Origin: Syncephalastrum monosporum B8922
Lineage: Eukaryota > Mucoromycota > Mucoromycetes > Mucorales > Syncephalastraceae
Length of the DNA: 64,000 nucleotides
Assembly (NCBI GenBank): GCA_000697355.1
Contig: JNEN01001225.1
Coordinates: 141,502-205,501 of the forward strand
Direction of reading: 5' to 3'
Shown here: positions 35,069 through 49,100 of the stretch, one piece after another
How positions within the stretch are numbered: the first letter of the stretch is position 1
Layout: every line of letters begins with the position of its first letter
Program-made: the position numbers and the translations under genes
Notes under the pieces: generated by a model
Told to the model about the DNA's origin: nothing
Databases searched by the model: none
Seen by the model: the letters and a program-made list of their open reading frames with translations, nothing else

Positions 35069-35978
35069 AACCTACCAATTTCCATTTAATATATACAAGC
35101 TACGTGGGTATAGAGGTCTCCGACATTATATGTATGGGTCAGATGATCTATACATCTTACATAACGCTGTCAAGACGCGTTAAATGAATCATGGTCATAC
35201 AGAAATGGTATCAGTGATCGCAATCTCCTGTCAATGTGCAATATGTATCCGTTACGTATTTTAGTGGTATGTGTCATATTGCGAAGTACAGTCTTATCCA
35301 TGCTGTTGCGCTCATAATTGTACACTCTATCTATGAACGCGAGTATATTTGAGCCGTTCTCGCATCTATCTGTCCTTTTCATTTTCAACTTGAGATACTC
35401 ACATCTATTAAGTCTACGTTTTATCATTCACTCTATTTCATATAAAAACACATGTCATCTAAACCAGTAAATGCACCGGCAACAGTGAAGTGCCGGTAAG
35501 AGGTCCGCCCGTTCGGGTAAACTATTGTTGACGTCACAAAAAAATCTTGCTGCGGAAAAACGCAGAGAGGGAAGACAAAGCCAAAAAAAAAAAAAAAAAA
35601 AGGACAACTTCTTTCCACTCAAGTGTCGTCCTTTTGTAGCAGACAGATTCTTTTCTTTTACTTTCCATCACCTGTAAAGACTGCCACTCTGCCTTCCACA
35701 CAGAACAACCCCAAAAACTTAAAGGCATCACTTGTTCATGTTTTGTTCATCACTGGACTGGAACCGACATTCCCAGCAACAACAGCAAGACAGCATAGAG
35801 CAGCATTACAACCAACACTTTCTCAAAGTCAAGAAGAAAGTCTATTTGACCGTTTCCTAAACGCACCTTTTATCTGAAACCACTCTCGTCTTTTTAACTT
35901 CCCAATCTCTCTCTCTTATTCTTTTCCACTTCTACTCTACCTCCATTCTTCACCCATCTTTCGATCTCTTCTTTCATT
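35069..35978. other. Intergenic, eIF5 promoter side
   Basis: Contains an A18 run at about 35584-35601 and a long CT-rich leader (35880-35978) typical of highly expressed fungal genes. No gene seen. Confidence 0.5.
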
Positions 35979-37297
35979 ATGGCTACCGTTAACGTTCGAC
36001 GTGATGTCAAGGACTCTTTCTACCGTTACAAGATGCCCAAGCTGATCTCCAAGGTAAACTAGACTTACATCGCTTAGATCCAACCTTGATCATGAACGTC
36101 AATCTAACTGACATTTGACAACAGGTGGAAGGCAAGGGCAACGGCATCAAGACCGTTGTTCCCAACATGGCTGAAATCGCGCGTGCCTTGAGTCGCCCCC
36201 CGTCCTACCCTACCAAGTTCTTCGGATGCGAGCTGGGCGCCCAGGTCAAGTGCGACGACAAGAACGAGCGCTACATTGTAAACGGTGAGCACAACGCTGA
36301 GAAGCTCCAGTCTGTCCTGGATGGCTTCATTTCCAAGTTTGTCCTGTGCCCTGCCTGCAGCAACCCCGAAACGGACCTGGTATGTGTTTGAATCTTACTA
36401 CGTCTGCGATGAACTGCCTACTGATCTGTCGCCTTGCCGTTGCAGATCATCAAGGGGGATGACATTCTCATGGATTGCAAGGCGTGTGGTGCACGCAAGC
36501 CCTCGGACAACCGCCACAAGCTGGCCACCTATATCCTCAAGAACCCACCCGCCACTGCTTCCAAGAACCAGCGCAAACAGCGCAAGGCCGCCACCGCGCA
36601 GGCCAACGGCACGGACGAGAACGGCATGCCCGAGACCATCGCGGAGGATGGTGATGGTTCCGACGACGATTTGATCACGCAGCGCATCAACAAGGAGGCT
36701 GCCGGTCTCAAGCTCGAGAGCAAACTTGCTCAGGAAGAGTGGTCCGAGGACACCTCCGAGCGTGCCGTAGCTGAACGCATGCGCGAGCTGACCGTGTCCG
36801 GTCTCGTTGATGAGGACGACGACGGTGATAACAAGTATGAAGCCTTTGGTGACTGGCTTGAGGCCCAAGAGGACCCTGAGGACGCCGAAATCGCCGCAAA
36901 GGCGGACGAGCTTGGTGTACTTGGCAAGTACAAGGCCGTCCAGGTGCTCGTGCAGTGCATCTTTGACGAGAACATCGCTACCCAGATTCCCAAGCGCGCT
37001 AAGCTGCTGCGCAAATTTGTTACGGGCGAGAAGCACCAGAAGGCCCTGCTCGGTGGTGTCGAGCGCCTTGTCGGTCTAGAGCACAAGGACAAACTCCTCA
37101 AGAAACTGCCAGTGATCCTCATGAAGATCTATGACCTCGATGTGGTCGAGGATGATGTGTTCATCAAGTGGGGCGAGAAGCCCTCGAAACGCTATGTGGA
37201 CAAGGACACCTCCAAAGAAGTCAAGACTGCCGCCAAGCCGTTCATCGAATGGGTGGCCAATGCCGAGGAGGAGTCGTCGGAAGAGGAGTCTGACTAA
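35979..37297 (+). CDS. TIF5: Translation initiation factor eIF5
   Basis: GTPase-activating protein for eIF2 in the 43S complex. Exons 35979-36053, 36125-36379 and 36446-37297 give 393 aa in phase. The N-terminal domain begins with [18 protein letters not shown], the arginine of which supplies the GAP function, and continues FFGCELGAQ. The zinc ribbon is [10 protein letters not shown] and DCKACGARK. An acidic linker leads to the C-terminal MIF4G/W2 HEAT domain ([17 protein letters not shown]) with the aromatic/acidic box at the end ([18 protein letters not shown]). The start follows a long pyrimidine-rich leader. Confidence 0.97.
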
Positions 37298-38105
37298 TCA
37301 GATGGTCTTATTGACGATCATAATGAAATAAAACAAAAAGTGTTGGGCGCCCATCAACAATTGGATAAACAAGGAGTGTGCAATAATATGTAATTTGAGG
37401 AGAAACCCATTCATGCACAGACAGATCATAGGAAGAAGAAAAGAATTGGGTACGCAAGTTGAAAAAGTAAACGCCAATCTCAACCGTGCGCATGCATGGC
37501 ATTTCACAAGTACGTGTATGTATATGTGAGGGTACATGTATATGTCCCTGGCATGCATATGTAATGCGGTGTCAAATCAACAAAACAACAACGTGCAGCT
37601 TATGCGCCAAGTCCAGAACAACAGCTATAATAAACAACACACGACAAGACGAGATAGAAATACGGAAAGAGAAGCCCTTCCTTTCGATGGCGGATGAAGG
37701 AGACCGAAACGAAGAGAACGTGAAAATGCAAGTTATAGGTATTCCAAAATGAAGATAACTGATTTGCCCCCTTTGTTCGAATTGCGTGGCACACTTTCAA
37801 GGAGAGAGTCTATTATGTGTGGGCGGGTGTAATTACGTTTGGAAGAGGGAGGAGGGGAAGGGGGGTGTTTAGGCTGATTCTCCATTTGGAACCGCACAGC
37901 CAAAAAGCCAGCCTGCAAAGAAATACAATACAGCTCAACGCAATATGTGTGCGTCTGCAAAAAAGATACCTCGACGCAAGGTCATTCCCTTTTTGCTTTC
38001 CCTTTTTCTTCCTTTCATCCGTTTTTTCCTTTCTTCTTTTTTTTTCTCGCCACTCATATTTTATACAACGCTCAAGCATCCGCCGTGTTCATATAAACAT
38101 TAAGA
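37298..38105. other. Intergenic, no gene seen
   Basis: AT-rich 3' flank of eIF5, then a CT-rich leader before 38106. Open frames here have no recognisable content. Confidence 0.5.
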
Positions 38106-39891
38106 ATGGGCCTATTGCGCTTTACAAAGAACAAGGACAAAAAGAACCCCTTGCTGGCACGATCCGCCAGCGCCGCGACCGTCCGCCACGTCCACCGTAA
38201 CGATCCCTCTCCCTCGCCTCCTCTGCCGCAGTATCGTTCAGCTTCCGAGAAACTGGAAGATGAAGGAGGAGACGAGGAACGGTATACCATCGAGGACGTA
38301 ATTAGCCCCCATAGCAACCTGGCCAATGATTTTATCACCAGCAGCGCCTTCCGGGCTATCATGACCACCAATGACAGACAAGATCTGCTCGAAGACATCC
38401 TTGACGAGCTGCGGCCACAATGTTCAGATTCCCAAGGTAAGGGCAAGGAAGAGAAAGGTGGCGCTCTGCGAAGCATTGACACCCGAGGATATATATAGTA
38501 CACATCCTGCCACGGTCCTCCTCCTCCGCGTCATCTTACAAAGAGCCTCAACGCAACAGTAGCCTATTCGATAGCACTATGGTTGTACCAAATTCGAGCA
38601 AAAGCGCGGTCGTGTCACGGTCGGCGGCCCGCCGTCCACGGGCACCCACTCCTCCTCCCGCCATGCCTTCCGGATCCACTCTATTCGCCGTTGACAATAC
38701 ACCACAGTTGCCAAGTCATACAAGGCTACCACTAAGGCGCCATGCATCGTCCTTGGCAAGAACCGAACAAGGCAGTTCTCAGCACCACCACAAAGACCGA
38801 CATCAGGCACGGTGCATCAATTCATAATGAATTGCATATGCGTTGTGTGACGCTAACCTTCTTCCTTTTTCCTATTCCTTATTCTACTCTACTAGGCAAA
38901 GGATGCGAATTTTGAGTACAACAGCATACAGCGATCAAACAATAATGCACCTCGCGCCACACCAATCATCCGAGAACCTGTAGCTGAGCGACAAGGTCAA
39001 CTAAGCGGCGAAGCTAAAACGACGGCGGATGAAACACACGCATGCGGAGGGATGCAGCATACATCAGCTATAAATCAAGCCCACAAATCCAGCCGGTATT
39101 TGCAGCAACAGCCCACGCCTTCGCATCATCTCCCGCCTACCCCGCCGCCCGAAAATCCACGCCTCGAGAAACATATCCAGACCGAACTCGAATTTATGCG
39201 GCAACAACGCGCTATGTGTCCGGCTACCAGCATGCCCACGCACCTCCAGCATCACCAACATGATCAACACCATAACACAAACAATAGCAGTGAAATTCCT
39301 AGCAACACGTCGTCTTGCTCTTCGGCTTCTTCTGCAAGCTGCTGCTGTCATCATGCACCTATCATTTACTTCTACTATGTTCCCACATGCTGCTGCTGTC
39401 CGCCGCCGCCGCCGCCGCCGCCCGTTATGCCTCCATGCTGTCACCACTGCCACCAGCACGCTCACTCACAACTTCACCACCAGCACCAGCACCATCAACA
39501 TCATCAGCAACAGCAGCAGTCGCAACAGCGATCTATGGACTCCACCCGCACCACGCCCTCTCCTTCCTCAGCCTGCTGCGATAGACATAAAAATGCACAA
39601 TATCCCGTCCATCCCTTAGCCACGCCGCAAGAGACCCATCGACCCAATCCGCAGCCGCATCCATCACAAGCGCAACAACAACAACAGCAGCAGCAGCAAC
39701 CGACTTCAGCGAGATATCACCATCATCATCACCACCACCACCACCACCGCAGCCATGGCCATCCTATCAACAGACACCATCAACATCATCCATCTCATCA
39801 CAGCCATAGTCGACACTGCCATAAGCACAGCCATAGCCATTGCCAGCACCGTCACGGTGCTGCCACCGCCTCCCCAACATCAACACCGTAA
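38106..39891 (+). CDS. His/Gln/Cys-rich disordered protein, unknown
   Basis: Proposed exons 38106-38436, 38499-38806 and 38896-39891 give 544 aa in one phase. The second intron would need a weak GC donor (CAG|GCACGG). Without it the first gene ends at 38826 as a 216-residue protein and the third part is separate. The N-terminal 110 residues are a mixed-charge region (YTIEDVISPHSNLANDF) that looks folded. The middle is Ser/Arg-rich. The C-terminal third is low complexity: a cysteine cluster with eight prolines around 39340-39440 (CCCHH, CCCCPPPP), polyQ, then a block of ten histidines near 39720 followed by many H-x-H pairs. Metal binding is a reasonable guess from composition; no family is recognised. 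Confidence 0.5.
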
Positions 39892-40627
39892 AAATTTCAT
39901 TATCCCTGCAACTTTGCTTTTTCGTTCTCCTTGAGTTTTTTACCCCCTTCCTTCCCGAATTCACTCTCTTTCTCCACCCACGCGAACCGCAAAAAAAAAA
40001 TCTCAGACTACAGCACCCAAAGAGTGTACGCACACGCGCGCCCGCGCGCGTTGCGTGCTTCGCCATTTTTTATTTTTGAAATTTTTTTATTTCCTTTGTT
40101 GCTTCCTCTATATATATACACCTCGTATTCTTGTAATTTTCACCGTACACTTCCAAATACACTCTAATGCACATTCATTTCTGAAAAGCGAAAGAAAGGC
40201 AAGTCAACGTGTGTGTGACAACAAACTAAAGTATTTAGCAGAAGAATTTTGTCCCCCTCTCTCTTCACATTGAAAAAGATTTGATTGCGCACTTGCCTGA
40301 TTAGGGAAAAGTTATTTTTATATCTCTAAAGTCGGCCTCTCGAAAGAATAAGACACCTCTCGGTTTTTAGAGGCTTCTGGGCTCTTACCGATCCGTCTTT
40401 GCCTCCTCTTTGGAAAAGACATCTTTCTTTGGTGTGTGTACTGCTCGCGCTGGCACAAAAATAGGCTCCCAACTTTTCCTTTTTTTTTTCTTTCTTCTGC
40501 TCTTTTTACTTTTTATACATCCTTCCCTTTCTTACTCTTACCTTCGCCCCCTTTCACTCTACCCTCCTCTCTTCCTCTCTCTTTTCTTTTCTTCCTTTCA
40601 CTTTTTTTTTTCTCACTAAATTCTTTT
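39892..40627. other. Chitin synthase promoter and leader
   Basis: No gene seen. The last 150 bp is almost pure C/T, typical of a strong fungal leader. Confidence 0.5.
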
Positions 40628-43600
40628 ATGGGGAAGCAAAAGAAAGTGCGGGATAGTGGTGGTTATAACGGACCGGACCTGACCCCCATCCTCAACAACA
40701 AAGAGGCGGTTTGCGCGTGCCTTAAGGCACGGTTCGACTCCAACCAGGCCTATACCCGGGTGGGTGCCTGTCATATGGTGGCCACCTCGCCTGCGACTCT
40801 TCTTATGGAGGACGACCAGACTAGTCTCGAATACGTCGCCAACTACAAGGACACCTCACCTGTCTCGACCCAGACCACCCCGCCTCACATATACGACCTT
40901 GTCAACCGCACCTATTTCTACATGCGCCGAACCGGCATGGACCAGGCCATCCGCATCTGGTAAAGCACAGAAAAAACTTTATCACACCCTGTTTATCATG
41001 TCAAAACTCATAACGAAATCAAAAATCCACAAAAAAAAAAAAAGTGGCGAGTCTGGCAGTGGCAAGACTCAGATCCGTCATTTGGTGACCCGCCATTTGG
41101 TACGACTCAGCAGCCATAAGAAAGAAAGCAAGGTGCAGACACAGTTGATCAACAGTATCCAAGTCCTCGATAGCTTTGGTAGCGCACCGGGACAATATAG
41201 CCGAGCTGCGTCTCAATATGGTTACTATGGCGAGATTCAGTTCAATGAGCGCGGACGGATGGTGGGTGTCAAGACGGTGCATTATTTGCTCGACAAGACA
41301 AACGTCACAGGGTTTGCAATCTTTCGCCAGTTTCTGGCAGGTGTGACGCCGGAGCAACGAACGGCGCTGCAACTGGAAGGTGATTTTGGGATTCGACCGG
41401 CCGCGGAAGACGGCACCGTGTTTGTGCAACAGGTCGTACCTGCCTTGAAAGCGGCCGGATTCCGGCGCGACCAGCAGACGCGCATCTGGCAACTTTTGGC
41501 CGCGATTATTCACCTGACCCAACTCCAGTTTGTTGACCCCACCGGCGTCAACAGCAACCAAGAAGCAGCCTATGTCCGCAACACAGACATACTAGACCTC
41601 GTCGCTGACCTGCTGGGCGTTGATCCTCGTGCACTGGAAAATGTCCTGGTCTTCAAGACGGCCATGATCCGCAAAGATGTGACAACGCTTATCCTCAACG
41701 CAGACCAGGCTGGCAAGCAGCGCGATTTACTCGTTACCGATCTTTATGGTCTCTTGTTTCATTGGATGGTCGAGCGCCTAAACACCAAAATGGCGAGCGA
41801 GGATTTTGCCTCGTTTATCAGCATCCTCGACATGCCTAGCCCACGCACAGACGACTCCTTCCACTCCTTTACGGTCAATGTCGCCCATGAACGTCTGCAG
41901 GCCTTCTTTGCGCCTACGCAAAACAGTGAGGCTATGCTCGATTTGCTCTACCGGCCTTCGCGCGGTATTGTTTCGCTGGTGCGTAGCATGGCGGAAAAAA
42001 AGGTCACGAAGAAGCCGGACCTGAACCACAACGACCTCGTCGATTCCGTCGTAAAGTACAACAATAGCAATGCTCTGCTTTCAGTCCGCAACGCTCCCGG
42101 TACCCACCAGCGCCAGTTCGCCATCCAGCATTTCCACCACGAGGTCTTGTACGACCCGACTCACTTCCTCGAAGCCAACCAGACCGACGCCGCCTTGTCC
42201 GTCGACTTTGTCCAGCTCTTCAAGGGTGGTGTGGGCATGGCGCCTTCCTGGAACGCCTTCTTGGTCGAGCTCTGGGACAACGTCACGACGGAGTCCCACC
42301 CACGCAACGAGCAAGCCGTCGTATCTGCCCAGCCCAAATTAGCCCGTGGTCCCTCTATGCGCAAGAGTTTGCGCAGAAAGGACGGTGAAAATCCAGAGGA
42401 CGGCAAGCAAAAGAAGGGTGTGCTGGCCCAATTAGAGGCTGGTTTGGAAGCCCTGGTCGGTGCGCTTCAGGAAGCCAAACTATGGTCCATCCTGTGTGTG
42501 CGCCCGAATGATACCCAGAGCCAGGCCGTCTTTGACTCACGCGCGGTGGCTGACCAAATTGGATGGCTCATTCCTACCGAAATCGATCCCTATGTCATCT
42601 CTTACACGCATCAAGAGTTCCTCGACCGGTATGCCCTGCCTCTGGCCTCGCTCGGTGACACGCAGAGCCGACTTCCACCCCGCGGACAAATTGAGGTGAT
42701 GGTGGAGCAACTGCAATGGACAGCGGACGATGCCCTTGTCGAAACCGAAAATGTAAGTTGCCAATAAGGTTGGGCGTGTGACACACAATTTTTGATGTGT
42801 ATTAACCGCCCCTTGATTTTAGATTTTACTCGCAGACAGCGCATGGCGGCCGCTTGAAGATCAACTCCGTATGCTTGAAAAAGAAGAACAGCGCCGTGAC
42901 CGCGAAGAAACAGCTGACGACGTCGCTGCCTCTGTCGGCTTGCCTGCACCCCAAACTACCTACATGCAGGACAATGATCACCGATCGTACTACTCCGAAG
43001 ACGAATACTTTTACCAGGACGGCTCCAGCCGTTACAACGACGAATCTTCCATGTACGGGCCCGGCTCTTATACAGACTCCAAAGCGGGCGAGACCCTCAT
43101 GTTGCGCCAGCGCGGCCCTCCCACCGAGATGCTCGAAAAGGAAGACCTCGACGCAAACGAGGAGGACGAGTCAAAGCAGTCAGGAGCACGAAAACGATGG
43201 TTGTTCCTGGTATGGGCTTTGACGTGGTGGATCCCAACCAAATTCATGATCTGGTGTGGCCGCATGAAGCGCAAGGACGTGCGTATCGCGTGGCGTGAAA
43301 AGGTGGCTCTCTGCATGCTGATCACTCTTTTGTGTGCCTTTGTCATTTGGTTCTTGGTCTTCTTTGGTGAGGTCGTGTGTCCATACCAGCCGGTGTTCTC
43401 CGATGGCGAACTACAAGACCACAGCGACAAGGACAACGCCTGGGTCGCTATTCGCGGCGAAGTATTCGATCTTACAACGTTTGCACCTCGCCATTACCCG
43501 AGCGGCATCATCCCAACCGAGTCGATCCTCGAGTATGGCGGCACGGATGCATCCGACCTGTTCCCTATCCAGGTGTCTGCCCTCTGCGAGGGCGTCTCGC

Positions 43601-46149
43601 CTTACGTTTCGCTCGATTACAATGTCAACCTAACCGACAAAAACGCACAGTACCACGATTTCCGCTACTCGTCCGAGTCGTTCCAACCGGATTGGTACTA
43701 CCAAATGATGACCATGATGCGGCAACAGTACAAGAAGGGCAACATGGGCTACGAGCCAAAGGCTATCTACACCCAAGCAACTTCGGAGACCCAGGTTAAT
43801 GGTATCAAGACCACCCGCAAGTGGGCCATCATTGATGGCCACATCTATGACCTGACCACTTATGACATGGGCGGCCGCTACACAAAGGCCCCGCCTGGCG
43901 AGACTCCACCTGGGGATGTCAATACCGACTTCATGAACAACCAAGTCGTTGACTTGTTCCGTCAAAATTCTGGCAGCGACATCTCCGAGGCATTCCACGG
44001 CCTATCACTTGATGCCACGACCAAGCAACAACAGCTCGTGTGTCTGCGCAACCTGTTTTACGTCGGTCTGGTTGATACCCGTAACTCAGCCAAATGTCAG
44101 TTTGCAAACTACCTTCTCCTCATCGTCACCGTCCTTCTTTGCTCCGTCATCGTCTTCAAAGCCCTCGCCGCCTTCCGCTTAGGAGGACACCGTGCACCAG
44201 AAGAGCTCGACAAGTTTGTCCTGTGCCAGGTTACATGTTACACTGAGGACGAAGAATCACTCCGCAAGACAATCAACTCACTCGCCACACTTCGCTACGA
44301 CGACAAACGCAAGCTGCTCTTTATCATCTGTGATGGCATGATTGTCGGCAGTGGTAATGACCGTCCCACGCCGCGCATCGTGCTCGACATTCTTGGGGTG
44401 GATCCAAGCGTGGATCCAGAGCCACTCTCGTTCATCTCCGTCGGTGAAGGTACCAAGCAGCACAATATGGGCAAGATCTACTCAGGCCTGTACGAGATTG
44501 CGGGCCACGTCGTGCCATACCTCGTCGTCGTCAAGTGCGGCACGCCAAGCGAGCGTCAGAAACCGGGCAACCGCGGCAAGCGTGACTCACAGCTTATCCT
44601 TATGAAGTTCCTCAATCGTGTTCACTTTGACGCTCCGATGGAGCCGCTCCAGCTCGAAATGTTCCATCAGATGAAAAACGTCATTGGTGTCAGTCCGGTC
44701 CTGTATGAGTTTGTGCTCATGGTGGACGCCGATACAGAAGTTATGCCGGATGGTCTCAACAACCTCGTCTCCTCCATGACACACGACAGCAGGATCATTG
44801 GTATATGTGGCGAGACGAACCTGTCCAACGAAAAGTCGACATGGGTAACCATGATCCAGGTGTACGAATATTTCATTTCGCATCACATGATCAAGGCCTT
44901 CGAATCGCTCTTCTCGACTGTCAGTTGTTTGCCCGGCTGTTTCACCATGTATCGTATCCGCAGTGTAGACGGCAAACGTCCACTCCTGGCCAGCAGCGAC
45001 ATTATTGATGATTATGCTATTAACAAGGCTGATACGCTCCACAAGAAGAACTTGCTCCATCTTGGCGAAGATCGATACCTGACGACCTTACTTCTCAAGC
45101 ACTTCCCGACTTTTAAGACGAAGTTCACTTCCCACGCGCAGTGTCTCACGAACGCTCCGGACACCTGGGACGTACTTATCTCGCAGCGTCGTCGTTGGAT
45201 CAATTCGACTATCCACAACCTTGGTGAGCTCAGCTTCTTACCTCGTCTCTGCGGTTTCTGCTGTTTCTCCATGCGCTTCGTTGTGATGCTCGATCTGATC
45301 ACGACCCTTGTCATGCCTGCTATCGTCGGCTACTTGGGCTACCTGATCTACAAGCTTGCGACGCTCGAAAACGAGGTGCCGTATCTAACTATCATTGTCA
45401 TTGGCGCAACCTACGGTCTTCAAATGGTGCTGTTCATTATCAAGCGCAAATGGGAGTATATCCTTTGGATGCTTGTGTCGATTCTGGCCATGCCGGTGTT
45501 CTATGTTTGGATTCCGATCTACTCTTACTGGCACTTTGACGATTTCTCATGGGGTAACACGCGTGTCGTCGTTGGCGAGAAAGGCAAAAAGATGGCGGTC
45601 AGTGCAGACGAAGGCCATTTTGATCCCAAGTCGATTCCGGTCATGACCTGGTCCCAATACGAAAAGATGCTGCTCTCCGAGGATTATTACAGCGATGCGA
45701 TGTCTCAGTCGTCACACAACAGCTCCTCATACGCCAGCCGCTCCCGCCTCATGTATCCCTCTGATACCATGAGCGTCTATACCCAGCAGCAGAACATGTA
45801 CGCCGGTTCCGAACACCCCTCGATGATGATGATGTCCTCCGGATCCATACCGATGTATCCCATGCGGTCTTCCTTTGCACCTCCAGCGCCACCGTCACAA
45901 ATGATGATGATGCCCGACGGCGCGAGCTCTCACCACTCGCTCCTTCTCGACACCAGCTCTCAGGGCGGCGGCCCATCTAATGAGGAAATCCTGGAGCAAG
46001 TCAAGCGCATTTTGGGCACGGCTGACCTCACCAAAGTCACCAAGAAGCAGGTCCGTGAGGAGCTTCAGGCTATCTACGGCGTTCCCATGACCGGCAGAAA
46101 GGACTACATTAATGTTTGCATCGAAGACGTCCTTCAGGGACGCGTCTAA
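40628..46149 (+). CDS. Chitin synthase with myosin-like head domain (class V/VII group)
   Basis: Plasma-membrane glycosyltransferase making cell-wall chitin. Exons 40628-40959, 41045-42752 and 42823-46149 give 1788 aa in phase. Residues 1 to about 690 are a myosin-head-like domain with an intact P-loop GESGSGKT (about 113-120). The switch I region is not recognisable, and the switch II position reads ILDMPSP rather than DxxGFE. Two TM segments (about 807-860) are followed by a cytochrome b5-like domain (WVAIRGEVFDLTTFAPRHYP) and a TM near 1110. The catalytic domain holds KCGTPSERQKPGNRGKRDSQ, MVDADTE (about 1314), LGEDRYLT (about 1429) and QRRRW (about 1468). C-terminal TMs and a DEK_C domain (about 1732-1788) close it. 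The first acceptor follows a run of A rather than pyrimidines. Confidence 0.95.
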
Positions 46150-49100
46150 TGACACTCTCATGTACTTTTTTTTCACTTTTCTTTTCCTTTTACCCTTACA
46201 CAATCCACACAATCCCATTTAAAATTGCACGCAATCTCTTACAATATACAGTATACAACAATTAAATGAAACCGTGAGCTCATTCCAATAAGATCGTAGC
46301 TGAACGTTTTTATACCATGACTGGAGCGTGTACAAATCGGGAAGATGACAGATAGCAAGATTCATATAAGAATTTTTCCGGATTTCTTTCATCCAGAACC
46401 TCAGGAACAACCTTTCGTGTGAGGTTGCGACTCCATGAACACTTTTCAGGCTGATAATTTCATTCTTGATATAAACTACCACTCCGATTAAGCAAACTAA
46501 AACACACTAGATGTCGTTAAGCGTACATTCCATAAATAAGGCAGCACAGAAAAGCAAAGTACGCGAGTATTGTAGGTTAACATTGTCATGCAAACGCAAA
46601 GCGGAGTTTTGATAAATGCGGTTTTCCCAGACTCCTGAGTAAAAAAAAACGCAGACCTCAAGATTGGCCTACCCACATCTGAAACAGCCTTGCGTGAGGA
46701 ACATAGCCATGATCGTGTTCGAACAATGGCTTCATTTTCTCGCTCAAAAACCACCTGCGCCACCTTATATCACCTCCTCACAGCGACGTTGCGCCACCGG
46801 GAATTTACTGTGGCAAAGTTCATGTCCCTTGCACATCTTGCAAATAGTGCACACAGTAGACGAAGAACACGATTGAGAATAGCCATCTCCGACCTCGTCA
46901 GCTAGTTCTACACGGCGTCATGAGCTGAGAGCTTCTCAAGCCATCCAGGAGTCTTCAAACGGTAGAAAGATCACCAGAAGCATAAACCATGATAACAGCG
47001 GCATCCCGTGCATTTGCAAAACTACAGAAAACAAAGAGCGAGAGCTGAGCATACGTGCAAATAAAATATACGTCAAAACGGGACATGAGCAACCACAACA
47101 AAAAATGAAAGTGCCTTCTGGCGACGGTGAGATTCCCATTTTCATTATAGACGTGGCAGTCCTCCGCCAGAACGGCAGTAGCAGCCCGCCACTGCAGGAT
47201 AGACATCTGTACTTCTGATCAGTCCTCTCCAAGATCAACTTGCTAGTAGTAAGTCGATCCCAGTGGGGCTCCCGAAACCGAGGTATCAAGTACGACGCAC
47301 CAGAATGAGCGGTACATATACAAAGCGGATAAACAATGTGCTACTGCCTACCTCAGTGATTTATTCGATTGTTACCACCGATCACATCGAAGCGTACTAT
47401 TACCTGGAGAACTTCAATTAACGGCTGCCTTACTGCCATCAGCAGCCCAATCGGTGACGTCTCTATTGCCAAGCTCGACAGTATACTGTTCGCTGATCAC
47501 CACAGTGTGATGGTTCTCTTCAAAAATAAAAGCTGTTTATTTAATATAATCTCGTCTGAAAAGCGTCTTGATAGTGATGTTTGCTCTCTTCATCTGCATG
47601 CTTTGCCCACTTTCATACGCTGTCATCAAGTAAACTGTACCTGTTGGATCACAATACCCACAGTATAAGTATATACCACTCTACTACATAAAACCATAAA
47701 ACAATATCAAACTGAGTTGCTGTCCAATGACCCTATAGTTTGTATACGCTTATGTTTAGGTCAGCGAACGGTAGCGTGCATACGTAAGAGCTATATATAT
47801 CGAACAGTGTTCAATTCGAGCCCCTGGAAATGGCTCGTTCGCCAAGGAGAATTTTCATTGTCTAAATAGGGTTTGGTGGTCCTAACAAAGCAATATCGTC
47901 AGAGTGGATCTGGGTATACTGAAGATAGCGGAGTTCGCCGCTTAAGCACATGGCGTTGTCGACTCCTTGTAAACGCTCGTTCGTAGGCTAGTTATCACAT
48001 ACTATCCTATCCACTGCAACTCAAAATCTATAATATGATCAAATTTTGCTCCTCTCCCCGCATGTGCAATAATATGTCCATGCAAGTTCACTGATCGTAC
48101 TCGCCAAATGGCGAATATTATAAAATAGGTGATAATTATTGAAGTTCTATTTTTCACTAAATGACACACGTGTTTCTATGCTCATCCACAGAAATAAACA
48201 TTGACCATTGAACAGCTCGTGGGATACGAATACGGCAACCCATGTGCTTTTCCATGCCAAGCAAACAATGATCCCAATCGCCATTTATTAGCAATGGCCA
48301 CCGCCCAACTATGCTATATTTTTATCAAGCACCCCTTTCATACGATTTTCACTGTTGTGTTCAACATGCTCCTCATATTTTAAGATACCCATCCATGGTG
48401 ATTTGGTATGTAACGCCCATGGCTCCATGTGTGACAATAAGCTGCTTCCGGTGTTTGTGTTAAACGTTAGGGCGTAGGTAGTGTCACGGAAGAACGTGAA
48501 TGTACGCTCTACATACATTATTTTCGTGTATGATAACGTAATTCTTGTGTATGCCATGTATGCTTTTATTACTTCCCGGCGAAAAGGCGAAAAAAGAAAA
48601 ATTTAACCAATCTGATATGCAGGAGGAACAAGACAAATCACAACAGTCCCAGTCACCTCATGTGGATGCGTCAAGAATGCTTTTTTGAACCCTCATCGGT
48701 ATTGAGGTGCTACACGACGATCATCTCTATTCCATTTACAAAAAGAGGCCGAGGAGATGGCTCTCTCGAATAGTAGTATGACAATGAGACCAATCTTTCT
48801 TGGCTGAAAGATGTTTGCGCTTTTTCTCTTCTCAATCTCTCTACTGCTTTGAGGTTGTACGACTTGCGACACTTGTGTTCCTGAAGGTTAAATTACCGCA
48901 CCAAGTCAGCTGTTGTTTGGTTGCTCCCCGCAAACCCAAGGCACCGTATGTATCACCTCTTACATTTTTGTGTAAGTTGGAGTGCTTCCCTCAGCCTACC
49001 TGCATGCTGCGTGAAATCTTATCGAAAAACAATGGCTCGTGCTTTCTTCAAAATTGGTCTTTTTGTTGCGGCCGTTATCACAATGAAAATAAGAAGACGA

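Noticed and set aside
43068..45060. Several long minus-strand open frames within the chitin synthase
   Set aside because: They lie antisense to catalytic motifs of the enzyme and reflect its GC-rich codon usage.
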